In this document: piece by piece, positions 1 to 11,800 of the stretch
Numbering within the stretch: position 1 is the first letter of the stretch
Layout: every line of letters starts with the position of its first letter
Source of the DNA: Tetragonia tetragonoides
Taxonomy: Eukaryota > Streptophyta > Magnoliopsida > Caryophyllales > Aizoaceae
NCBI GenBank assembly: GCA_038025085.1
Contig: CM076147.1
Location: 32,586,766 to 32,650,765 of the forward strand
Direction: 5' to 3'
Length of the DNA: 64,000 nt
Position numbers and translations under genes: made by a program
Notes under the pieces: generated by a model
The model's database searches: none
What the model was told of the DNA's origin: nothing
The model's input: only the letters and a program-made list of their open reading frames with translations

Positions 1-2583
1 GTCCTATATAAGACAGTGACGAAGGCAATTGTTAATAGGCTGAAAATTATCCTTCCTTATATGATCTCTCCTACACAATGTGCTTTTGTTCCGGGACGCC
101 AAATCACGGATAATATCATTATTGTGCAGGTTCTTCACACCATGAGAAGAAAGCAGGGGGAGAAAGGCTACATAGCTATTAAAATCGACCTAGCTAAAGC
201 CTATGATCGGTTACGCTGGGACTTCATTAGAGACACCCTTCTTGAAATGCATATCCCTCAACTGCTTTTGGATACTATTATGCTATGTGTCTCATCACCG
301 TCAATGCAAATTCTCTGGAATGGAGAACCCACGGAGGAATTCACACCCACAAGAGGTATACAGCAGGGAGACCCTCTCTCTCCTTACCTTTTTGTGATGT
401 GTATGGAGCGTTTAAACCATATTATTGAAGAGTCGGTCAATGCGGGGCTCTGGAAACCCATCTACTGCAACCGGGCTGGGCCCAAACTGACCAATCTTTT
501 TTTTTCTGATGATTTAGTCCTCTTCGCGGAGGCTTCAACCAGCGAAGCACACATAATCAAACAGTGCCTCGAACGCTTTTCTGCAGCCTCGGGCGAGCTT
601 GTTTCGTACCCAAAATCAAGGGTGTGTTTCTCTAATAATGTGACCGAAGAGAGAGCCAATGACATCAGTAACATTCTGGGAATTGATGCTACGGAGGATC
701 TAGGCTTCTACTTGGGTATGTCTACCATTAATGGACGAGTTACGAAGGCAACGTATCAACACATTGTTGATAAGGTAGATAAGCGATTGAGTGGATGGAA
801 AACAAAGTGTATCTCGCTAGCAGGACGCGCAACCTTGACGCAATTTGTGCTTTCATCACTGGCAGTGTACTCTTTACAAACTGCGAAAATTCCACGCTCT
901 ATATGTGATACTGTTGATAGAAAATCGAGGAAGTTCTTATGGGGAGGCACCTCGGAGGAACGCAAAGTTCATCTCCTCTCTTGGGAAACAGTTCAGAAAG
1001 GAAGAAAAGAGGGCGGACTTGGACTCAGGTCTACTAGACAAGCAAATGCAGCCTTCCTCACCAAGCTTGGCTACCGAGTCTTGGCTGAACCTTGCTCCCT
1101 ATGGTCACAAATCCTACGCTCAAAATACTGTAAGGGTAGGTGTGACTTGGACATGTTTATAATAAAGCAAAATGCCTCCAATGCTTGGAGAGGTATTGTT
1201 GAGAATGCAAAGTTTGTTCGTATGGGCACTAGAATGGCAGTAGGGAATGGGAAACGCACCTTATTTTGGGACCATTGTTGGGCTTCGGAAACTCCACTCT
1301 CGAATCATGCTATTGCGCCCATCCCCTTGGAGGTGCAAGATAGGACGGTCGAGGAATATTGGAGTGAAGAGGGGGATTGGAAGTGGGACGAAATTGTGGA
1401 CCTACTGCACCCGGATGCTCTCAAGCTCCTAGCCTCTCACTCGCTTATTCCCAGCCCCGACGCAAAGGACTCGATTTTTTGGGGTGGCTCAAGCTATGGA
1501 GAATTCTCAATTAAATCCGCTCTCAAACTCATTCGCAATGAAGGTGAATCAATAAGTGATAGAAAGTGGGACTTGGCTTGGAGAGCCCCGGTGTCGCAAC
1601 GAATCCGCATGTTCCTTTGGCTAGCCCTTCATAATCGAGCTCTCTGCAACGCCCAACGAGTTTCTAGAGGGCTCGCCACTGACCCTAGGTGCACACGATG
1701 TGGAGCCGATGAGGAAACTCTTGATCACATCCTAAGAGGTTGTCCTCTAGCTATTATGGTATGGAACCACTTAAGTGATCCGCCCATCAACCCAAGTTTT
1801 TGGTCTACGCCATTGCAAGAGTGGATTGTTAATAATCTGGATGTCACAGACCCGGATCATGACCCAGAGGGACCAATGAAGTTTGCCACTACAATATGGT
1901 GGTTGTGGAAATGGAGGAACAATATTGTGCTTGGCCATGGTGATGCAGTTCCAATTAACCCTGATGAATTCCTCCTCCGCAGATTCAATGAAATGAAACA
2001 AGCACTAGCCAAGGAGAAACTTAGGGACGAAGGACTTAACGTGCCCAAAGTCGAGATTTCAATAAAATGGGAAGCACCGCCCCCGGGATGGCACCTGCTC
2101 AACACGGATGGAGTGTCACGAGGTAATCCGGGTAGTGCAGGTGGTGGTGGAATCTTACGAGATGAACAAGGTAAATTTATTCGTGCATTAACTGAAAATC
2201 TGGGAGCATGCACTTTGACTAGGTCCGAAATTCTGGCTCTACTGCGTGGAATTACAATGGCCATGGAATTGGGGATTACGAAGCTGGTGATCAAGATTGA
2301 CTCTGAGGCTGTGGTACAGTTGGTTGAGCGAGACACAGTGCGTAGTGGCCCTGCCATCTTCATGATCAGAAAGATTAGAGAGTTGCTATCAAGGCCGAGT
2401 TGGGAGGTGAAATTGCTTCATTACTATAGAGAGGCTAATAGGGCCGCGGATTGGCTAGCTAATTTTGGTTGTGATCAACTTGAGAAAGTTTGTTTTTTTG
2501 AATCCCCCCCTCCCGGTTTGGTTTCTGTTTTACAGGAGGATGTAATTGAGGTGGCGTGGCCACGTAGTTTTAGACGTTTGTAA
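1..2583 (+). mobile_element. LINE retrotransposon ORF2, 3' part (reverse transcriptase, zf-RVT, RNase H)
   Basis: The frame is open from base 1 to the stop at 2581-2583, so the coding region begins outside the window and at least 860 residues are uninterrupted. A GTG at 16 is not a real start. The reverse transcriptase core shows GIQQGDPLSPYLFV and the active-site motif FSDD (bases about 500-520), then the thumb region. A zf-RVT segment follows with the C-x2-C-x4-E-x3-H-x4-C pattern around CTRCGADEETLDHILRGCP. The C-terminus is a plant-type RNase H with NTDGVSRGNPG, a middle SE pair (TRSEILAL), DSEAVV and a final REANRAADWLA. This order is that of plant L1-clade LINEs that acquired an RNase H. 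The 3' UTR ends near 2626 with a T-rich run rather than a clean poly(A). The open frame suggests a fairly young copy. It runs towards COAB, which is on the other strand. Confidence 0.93.
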
Positions 2584-2626
2584 TTTTAGGGGCTTGCCCC
2601 TCTCCCGCACCAAAATTTTTTTAGTG

Positions 2627-2880
2627 AGAATCAGTGGCTAGACCTTATTGAATCAGTGAGAATCAGTGGTAGGATCTTACTCAATCAGTGAAAATCAGTG
2701 GTAGGACCCACATTCCTACTCACAGAATCAGTGACAGGACCTTATTGAATCAGTGAGAATCAGTGGAAGGACCTTACTGAATCAGTGGAAATCAGTGGCA
2801 GGACCTTACTCAATCAGTGAGAATCAGTGGCAGGACCTTACTCAATCAGTGACAATCAGTGGAAATAAGTGGAAAAGAAC
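2627..2880. repeat. AATCAGTG minisatellite next to the LINE 3' end
   Basis: About seven imperfect units of roughly 32 bp built on AATCAGTGAGAATCAGTGG followed by CAGGACCTTACTC. Each unit itself contains two AATCAGTG half-units. It starts right after the LINE 3' UTR, so it may be part of the LINE tail or a locus that the LINE inserted next to. Confidence 0.85.
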
Positions 2881-3515
2881 GCACCCTTAATTGAGCACGA
2901 ACATGTCATGTCACATGAGAAATTGAGAAGAAAATGAGCTAAGAGAATTGAACGACCCCAAATAGTCCAACTTTCCCTTTGGGGGTGCGAAGCAGTAAGA
3001 ATTGACCAAAACAATGATCCCTGATCCTATATTCTTCAAAACACAAATTGCATAAGAACCATGCGTGAGCTTGGGGTGGGTAGCCCACTGGCACATCCCC
3101 CACTAGTTTTCCAACAATAACCTGAGTTCGACTCTCATTTCCAACAAAGTTGGAGGTTACTTTGCCGTTAAAAAAACATAAGAACCATGCATGAAATGAA
3201 ATGTCATAAAACTATGCACTAGACATTAGTACTATTCGCTTTTGGAACAAAAGGTTTTTTGCATTAGCTTCGAGGTTGGAATTTCCAAGCACCATTTTCT
3301 TGCAATGTTTTATTGGGCTAGAAGTACTACATGATATCATACACAACAACAGTAGCAGCAACCACCAGAAACCCACCTAAGGTAGAGCTTAGTACAATGA
3401 TGTCACTAAGGGGAAACAGAGGGAAATTGCCCAATGATCCATACAGGAAACAAGCAATGCCCCACATTGAACTTCCCACTCTTTTATTTACGATTGTGAG
3501 GGGGGGAGGGGTATA
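2881..3515. other. 3' flank between minisatellite and COAB
   Basis: No gene is seen. The part closest to 3515 should carry the COAB 3' UTR and polyadenylation site (COAB reads right to left). No convincing coding frame or repeat is present. Confidence 0.5.
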
Positions 3516-6500
3516 TTAACAATCGTTGATGCAATGCTGTTCATTACCCTCGATATGATTTGTATGCTTCTCCACAAGTAGTTCAATTAGTGGACTCTCT
3601 ACATCCTCAACACTGGTCTTGTCACGGCGAATACAAGTTTTCCCAAGGCTAGTGATGACCGTTACCTCTTCTTTACGAGCAGCCAGTTCATTTGCTACCA
3701 CATCATGCACTTTGTATTTCTTAAGTGCCGCATCAGCCTTTGCCAAAAGAATCTGCGAATCTGTCTCCAGCTGCTCGAGCATAAGAAGAAAAATACGAAG
3801 GGGAAAAATATCAGAAAGTATGCGGAACCATGATGTTCAGATATCCCTTCTTGTGCCCATAAAGCAGAACATCATACATGATAGGCCTGAAGAAGAATAC
3901 GGGGAAATCCAATACAAGAAACTACGAAATATATTTTCAGAAGGAGAATGGTGCGGACAGCATTTTCAGTTATATTTTCAGAAGGAGAATGGTGCTCAAC
4001 CTTGAATTTATAGACATTCCCTGTGCAAAAAGAGAGAAGACCACAAAATGATGAAGAATAAAGGGAAGTCCATACAAAAAACCATGAATTAATATTTAAT
4101 CATATCCAAAAGGTCATCTATGAGATTAAAGCGTTGGCAAGCCAAAATTCATTCCACTTCACTAATTGATTTCTGTTAGTACCAAACTTTAACTTTGAAG
4201 TCAGTTCACTTGATGAAGCCCCCCCAACCATGACCACCTAGGTAGCACGGACACAGATACGGGGATACCATCCAGAGAATAAAACCTGATGTGTCAAACA
4301 CACGTCTCGTCTAGATGATAAGAACAACCAATAAGCAATACAAAAACCAAACCCACCCAACCCCTCTTCCCGCCCCCACCCTCCCAAAAAAACAGACGAA
4401 AGGACGAACATCTACTACAATTCCAAGAACATTTCTTACACGGCATTAGCCAAGGAGAGAATTCATATTTCCCTTCCTCTCCACGATGTCATTTCTTTTT
4501 GAAAAAAATAATTGAGAGAACCAGCATGCTAAATCTACAAACCTCACTAGCAATACTTAAAAACTAAAACTAAAAATAAAATAAAAAATAAAAACTAAAA
4601 AAAAAAGGTATGCTATGGACAAGCTAACCTTGAAGGATATGCAGAATGCCAGGGGGGCCCAGTCTCTTCTCAGCACAGTGAGCATCTTCGGCACTTGAGC
4701 AAGACGCATATCCAGGGGTCCTGAAGAAGATTGAATCTTATGTTCTGCCTGCAAGTTGTCTTTGGTGAGCTATGACTGGGGCAAAGAAAGTAAAAAGATA
4801 ATCATACAAGCTAATTTGGTATATACTACGCAATTTTAATAATGAAGCAACAACACCATGTAATGATCCTGCCAAGGGTAGGGTCGGGGGAGGCTCAGAT
4901 GGACACAACTTAACCCTAAGTAGTAGAGAATGTTATTGATAGAACTACACAAGAAACTTTTGGATTTTGTAAACATTTAAGGAAAAATAAATAAATCAAT
5001 AGATAAATTTAGCTGCTCATAACAACAGTCAGTACCATGCTCTCCCAAGGGACATAGAAATCAGAAACAGCAGCTGCAAGATAGAACATGGCACGTAGAC
5101 CGAGATTCCTTAGTGAATTAGCAATCATCTGCAGAAGCTGAAAAAAGAATACACTAAATTACCTGAGAGGAGAGAACTCATTGTTTAAAAGCAAAAAACT
5201 TTTAGTGAAAGAGTCCTTTTTCTGTAAGAGTTTAGAAGCATTGTAAAGCAACATTACAGCTCTAGGTTATAATGGACTAAATCAAATGTCTCACTAAATT
5301 CCTCTGCTTCTTATTTTTTGTGAATTACCTCACCAGCCCTACTGTTCCAATAAAAGGTCTGATTTATGTATGGATACTAATAAGGGCCTTCCTTCCTTCC
5401 ACCCCCACCCCCCTTTGAGGAAAAAGATAAAAAGAAACTAACTATATGCAGAAAGCTCATCAGAGGGCATTGGATATCAATGGTAATGTAAGTAGGGCTA
5501 TCAATTGAGCCGCAAGCTATTCGACTGATCTTTATAAGGAGACAACTTAAGCTGCCACATTTGCATTCCCCTCTCCACATAAATGTTCAACATGAGATCA
5601 TACATTCAGAGAGGCTGAACAGTAACTTGATAGATACGGAAAGGATCAAAGACAGTAATACTAATCAATTATCAGAAAGGACTCTCATATGACATGTAGG
5701 TAACCTGATGAAGTTAATAAAAAGGAAAAAAATTAACCACCAAACCAAGAAATGGAGACATAGGGAAGCTAACCTGAAGATATTCAAATATGGTTGCGAA
5801 CCTTAGTTTCAACAAGTAACCTGCTGCCACTGCCTGCCAAACATATACCCACATTAAAACTATAACAATTTGAAACCTATGCACCAAGAAGAAGTCATCA
5901 TGGTTCGTCAGAAATATACACAAAATAGTACAAATGTCTAACAGAGATATTAATTATCCATACAGCATGGTGATCTGTGATTGCTTTTCTCACTGCCTCA
6001 GCTTGTGTTTGCTGCACTGAACAAATAAATTAGATGTTACAGACAAATAGGATACAAACCAATTTGCTACTGAACTTCCTTTTCTACAGACAAATAGGAT
6101 AGAAATCAATTTGCTACTTAGCTTCCTTCTTAATAGCTCAACCAAGTGGCAAGTAGAACGAAAAAAAATATACATTTACATCCACATACTAGAAATTTCC
6201 CACAAAGACACACGCGAATAGAAACAAGCATTAATTCGTGCCTATTTATGGATTACCCAAGTCCCAAGAATTATACAGCTAATAACCAGATTACTCTTTT
6301 CCTTCTCAGATTATATACACGGCTATTAAAGAACTTAAAGGTGCGGGAGATACCAACCTTGAATATTTGAGTCACTAGTAGATTCAAAACATTCAAGCAA
6401 AGGGTCATCAGGAAGATATCTACAATATGGTTGGCAGGTTCCTCTAAAGCAATTACGACACAATGGATTCAGTATAACATAAAAGGGCTTGCCAGATTGG

Positions 6501-7139
6501 ATAGGGAAAGAAAGCAAGAGAACGAATAGTCACCTCCGATGGAGGAAGATAACTGCATATCCAGCCTTGAGAAAGTACCTGTATGCTACCCAATCAGTCC
6601 AGTTTGTTGTCACAAAATCCTAGAGAGAGCTTATTATAGCAAGGAACGCATGTGAATACTCTGTGGATGCAGCGCCTCTGCGACCTGAGCTGAAGTTATC
6701 AATGTACCGAACACATCTTTGCTCAAGAGGAACAGTTGTTCCACCAGATGTGACACAGACAATCCTCCTTCCAGATGTTCCATCTCCTATAAAGACACAC
6801 AATACAATCAATGATCAAGGTCAAGCAGCAGAAAACTAATCGAAGTCAATTAACAACAATACCCAGTTTGAATCCCGCCAAAGTGAAGTTTGAAAGGTTA
6901 CCGAGCATGCAACTTTATCTCAGACATAGCTCCCCGACAAAGCGTGTTACATAAATACGAGAAATAAATAAAACAGACGTTAATAACTCACTTAGTCTAC
7001 ACGAACTTTGATCAATAAAGTTCTCCAACTTTTCACTTATGAGAGAACGATCTTTGAGAGAAGGTGCAGACTCAAAAAAGTTTTTGACATCCATAAGAAT
7101 TGTTTCTTCAGAACCTTCTGATCTCCCAGTTGAACACAT
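3516..7139 (-). CDS. COAB: Phosphopantothenate-cysteine ligase (PPCS), 328 aa, 9 exons
   Basis: This enzyme joins 4'-phosphopantothenate and cysteine, using a nucleoside triphosphate, in the second step of coenzyme A synthesis from pantothenate; it is soluble. Exons (minus strand): 6992-7139, 6660-6786, 6534-6578, 6358-6443, 5964-6016, 5774-5833, 5036-5128, 4629-4748, 3516-3770. All joins are GT-AG, phases agree, and the total is 987 nt. Family motifs are [13 protein letters not shown] and [15 protein letters not shown] (exon 2), [17 protein letters not shown] (exons 3-4), [14 protein letters not shown] (exon 7), [15 protein letters not shown] (exon 8) and [13 protein letters not shown] (exon 9). 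The length is close to plant homologues of about 320 residues. The start at 7139 is chosen because an in-frame TGA lies just upstream; an internal Met at the MDVKNFF motif is an alternative. No transit peptide is evident. Confidence 0.93.
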
Positions 7140-8815
7140 CGACTTTTGATCTCATAACCCCTGTGGGCAAGAAACCAAAATTGTCTGAGTACACAATGCT
7201 ATATTGCTGTAAGTTAATGCACACAATTTCATGACTTGGACCAAGACAAAAGCAGCCGTGCCCATAAAGACAAGCAGCATATGAGCGTAGCAGACACTTG
7301 ACAACAAGCATGAAGTCATAGGAGCTAAACCGCTAAAGAAGCAAAAGGGAACTAGTTAGAGCAACAACATGCCATAAACCGAACTTGAAAAATAAAATAA
7401 AAAGGTAATTATTAAGGTATCAAGTGAACCATGCCCTAAGTCCACAATGAGTGCTATCTATTTCTGCCTATTACGAAGCAGAATTGTTACCTCAACGTTA
7501 CACAAAGATTTTCGTTAGTGATGATGTTCGTGTTCTTCTCATTTGCAGAATTGTTGTTACCTCAACGTTATTACACAAAGATTTTTTTTTAGTACTGAAA
7601 AATAAAATAAGTAGGGTTTTCACAATTTGGGGGTGGTATTCAATGATCAATACCCAACAACGGTAGGTTTGATTGTTTGAATGTGAGATCATTCAATGGC
7701 AGTGGTGCGCGGGAGGGAGTGTGAAGGTTACGAACTTGGGAAGTGCAGAAATGTCGCTATGTTAGCACGTCACTGTTCTAGTTCATGACAATAACATAAA
7801 ATTCCCAAAAAAAAAAAGAAGAGAAGATATATCTGAAATTTCGTAGTCACACTGGAATTTGACAAATCTGAAATCTATAGAGAGGGGGTGCACAACCGAT
7901 TTCAATGAATCATTTTTTATTTTAATACGGTTGAGTTTCGGTAACATCACGATACTAAATCAGATTAATATTTTAGTTACTGATTATCGGGTAACCGGTA
8001 ATTCTAGTTTGATTTGGGTAACAAGTGTTCTTTTCACGGTGTATTAGAAGGATATTTAAACATTTTTTTTAAAAAAAAATGCTAACAAAGTTCAAGTGAA
8101 GAAAAATGACTTAAAAACTTTTTTTGAACATGCAAGAACACATTTCATTAGTTACCAAGAGCCATCCAAAGGTTGTTGAAAGTAAAAGTTGAGCAAACAA
8201 GAAGATAGTAATAGTCTTCATGTCAATACATATAGCCCCTAAAAAATAGAAATAAAATACAGGATACATTGTTTTGCTTCTGTTTTTGTTGATTCAGTGT
8301 GTAAAAAAGTAAAAACCATACCTGCTGGAGGAAATCTCATTGAATAACTTGGAAGTTGGAAGTAAATCAATTTTGCACAAACCTTTATTATAGAAGCTTT
8401 AATCATTTTGAAGGGAGCTCAGTACAATAACAATTCCGGAATGTACACTTTTAAACCTACAAAATATGTCCAACATTTGCAAAACAAACTAATCTACAAC
8501 ACTCCGAGCGATAAGCAACACTCTGTTCCCTTTCCTATCACCTGTGCTATCAGGATATACATGACTGATGACTGTAACAAACGTAAACGCTAAGTACAAA
8601 CTTGTATCTAATCAATCAATAATCTATCTTTCTTTTCATTCCTCCCTCTCACTCTCCCGCCCCCAAATAATTCTTCCATCATTTCTCTCAAAGTAATGCA
8701 GCAATTCATTCCCTTGTGTATAGACCCAGATCAAAATTTGGCTTGCACATAGATCTCACCAAACGAAGCACCACAAAAGTTATTAGCTCTTGATAATAAT
8801 CATCTCAAATCGTGA
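7140..8815. other. COAB upstream region and COG8 3' flank
   Basis: No coding region is recognised. It should hold the COAB promoter and 5' UTR (right of 7139) and the COG8 3' UTR (left of 8816). Short A- and T-rich runs and one local direct repeat are the only structure seen. Confidence 0.5.
7479..7583. repeat. Local direct repeat, about 35 bp, spaced 66 bp
   Basis: The block GCAGAATTGTT...ACCTCAACGTTA followed by CACAAAGATTTT occurs at 7479-7512 and again at 7545-7583 with small insertions. It looks like a local duplication in the COAB upstream region. Confidence 0.75.
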
Positions 8816-11800
8816 TTATGAATCGACATCTTTCTCGTCAGCCTTCGGTTGTTCACCATTCTGTCCATCCTCAACTACAGTAGTATGGTCCTTTTGTTCT
8901 TCATCAGGAACAACCCCATTTTCTACTTTGGGCTCTTCTAGCTTAGGAGAGCCCCAATTTTCTGATTTGATTTGTATATCTGCACTTTGGGTTCGCTTAG
9001 GAATTTCTCTGGCTGATGAAACAGACAACAGACGAGTTATCCCATCAAATGAACCCTTCGCATCCATAACAAGGGCAGCGCCACCAGGGTAGCAACGACC
9101 AAAGCAAGTTGCACAGTGGGGAAATGCAACCTGATCAAGAATATGAGCAGGCCATCAGCTAAGAAATATACTTACGAGAAACATAAACATGGGTTTTCCT
9201 GAAATGTACCTCCATGAATGCTCGGCAAAGTGAGAAGAAAAGTGTAGATTCATTCTCTCTAAGCATCCTAGTCTCATTATATCTGAGTAATGAGTCATGA
9301 ACAGCTTTTAATCCCTTAGCTAATTCCTGGGCAAGAATATGTTTCAAGCTTACAGGGGCACATGGACGTAGCTCATTCATTGCTGCTGATATACCTACAA
9401 ACACAAACAAGAAGGTTGCCAAATATCAGTTGTATATCATTCTCGATCTATGAATCGCCCACTGGGGATTCTCAGATTTGTTGAGCTGAACTCTTATCAA
9501 ATTACCGCAGAAACTTTCTGAAGAAAAGCAACACACATTGCAACTGGCAGAAACTAAGATTTATTATGTTGGACTTGCCGAACCAGAGAAATACCAAGTC
9601 TAACATGTCGATATCAATTGGACAATGCATATGGCATCTTCAGTATTGACGACATGACTAATTTGCTGATTTAATATTAATCTAATTGGTGCAAGCATAA
9701 TAACAACAGATCAAATGATTATCTCAATTCTCAGATGTTGTGAATAGATGCATCTATCTATTTGATCTTGCAGAAATATTGGCAATAAGCATACCATTTA
9801 TAAATACAGCTAGGGGTGGATGCTCCATCAAATACGAAGGTGGAGTCACATCCTCTTGACTGTCGTCACTGACACTAGCGCCTGAAAAACCAACAGCTGG
9901 CATAGGTACCCAGCGGTGTGAATCCAGGACAAGCTGGCAGAATATGCAAACAATTAAGAAGGGGTTACAGAAGAAGAGAACATTTCTCACTATAAGCAAT
10001 TTACAAGTTATACGTTGCTTACAAGATCTCAGGTTAAATCTTAATGCAACATATTAATCATTGGCGTGATAAACTAACTCTCCTTTCCATTTATTTTTGC
10101 TCGGAGTAGAATGATATAGTATAAAGAAATGAACAAGGAGAGACTTGAGGTAAGCAAAATATTTCAAATGGTTTTAGGCTAATTGCAGAAGTCCCAGCTT
10201 CCAAGGACCAGTATGCGTTACCTGAAAATTCTCAACAGCAGTCTTGATATTCCTCGCAAATAAGTTGAGAACAGCCCTGAAAAAGAGAGCAAACATATTC
10301 AGTGTAAAAACCATGCGGACTTAAGAGGTAGCACCAACTTGTAACGAAATACTCACTCTTCAAATAGTGATGGAAGCAGACCTCGGAAATCCAATCCAAC
10401 CCAACCAAGCCCCATTGCACAATACTGTTGGAAAGCACAAGGACCAACATAAAAACCAGTATGAGCAGTAATAAAGTCCTTTACTAACATATCGAAAATT
10501 TAAAATAAAATAAAAAAAATTGAAAGGAATTGTAGTAATAATGAAACAAAGCATAAAAAGATTGAGGACAAGTCCTGAAGAACTAAGAAACAATCAAAAT
10601 TGTAAAGCCTTCCAATCCCTCTTCAAGTCTGATAAAGAAAACCCTAGGAAGTTATTATTTGGCCAAAACCCAAAGCGATGCAAAGTAAACAACTTTATCC
10701 CCCCCCCCCCCCCGTATACATGTAAGGATTTCAACAACAAAATTATCCATTTGCACTAGTACAAGAGAGATCAGCAGCATATAGTTGGCATTGAAGCCAG
10801 TACACGGTGCATTGATTTCTTGGTGTTTCTGCAGGCCATGATATTATGACATGGTCCATTCTCACGGGACTGTTAATTGTTCAAGCAAGTTGGATAGCGC
10901 TGTTAGTGTTAGGCCATCTAGTAATGCATGCCCTTTTCCCTTTGATCATTACTCATCAGTAAAATCCCCAATAACACAAAAGTTGTGATACTGTATATAA
11001 TTCGTGGCACTCTGCCAAGTTGCACATATAATAGGAGCCACACATACACCGTGCATGCCTACAATGGACAAATTTCAAGAAGCCTTCAAAGTTCAAACAA
11101 CCAATGTAAAGATATCTTCTCTTTGAGAAAAAAGCAGTAAGATGACCCTCTTTCTCCTTTTCGTTTCACCTTGGTTGTTGATGTCCTTGGTAGGATGTTA
11201 GATAGGGGTGTTGAGTGGGGGTTGGTAGGGAGATGGTTCTTGTCTCTCATCTCCAGTTTGCTGATGACACTATTTTGTTCTTGGCTGCAGAGGTTGAGAG
11301 GTTTAAGAGGGTTCTCACTCTTTTACAGGTGTCTGGGATGCGTGTCAATCTGTCCAAGTGTAGTTTAGCAGGGGTGAATGTGGAGGAGGGCTTTCTGGGT
11401 ACGTTGTCTAGTCTAGCGGGGTGTCAGGTATTTGGGGTTGCCTCTTGGGGACAATCCACGGTCGGCTTCTTTTTGAGAGCCAATTGTCTCCAGAGTGTCT
11501 AAGCACCTTGATGGGTGGAAGGGGGTGTACTTCTCCTTAGGGGGTAGGATCACAATTCTGCAGTCTTGTCTTACTAGTATCCCTCTTTATTACCTTTCAC
11601 TCTTCAAGATCCCGGTTAGCGTTGCTAAGCGGATCGAGAGGATGATGCGGGATTTCCTGTGGTCTGGGGTGGATGGGGGTAAGAGAGACCATCTTGTTAG
11701 CTGGGACCATGTTTGTAGACCTAAGTCTGAGGGGGGTCTGGGTTTCGGGCGATTGATGTCTAAGAACATTTCGCTAGTCGGCAGTTGGTTGTGGCGTTTT

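Noticed and set aside
1857..2363. 168-codon minus-strand frame under the LINE RNase H region
   Set aside because: It is a shadow of the real reverse transcriptase-RNase H frame on the plus strand.
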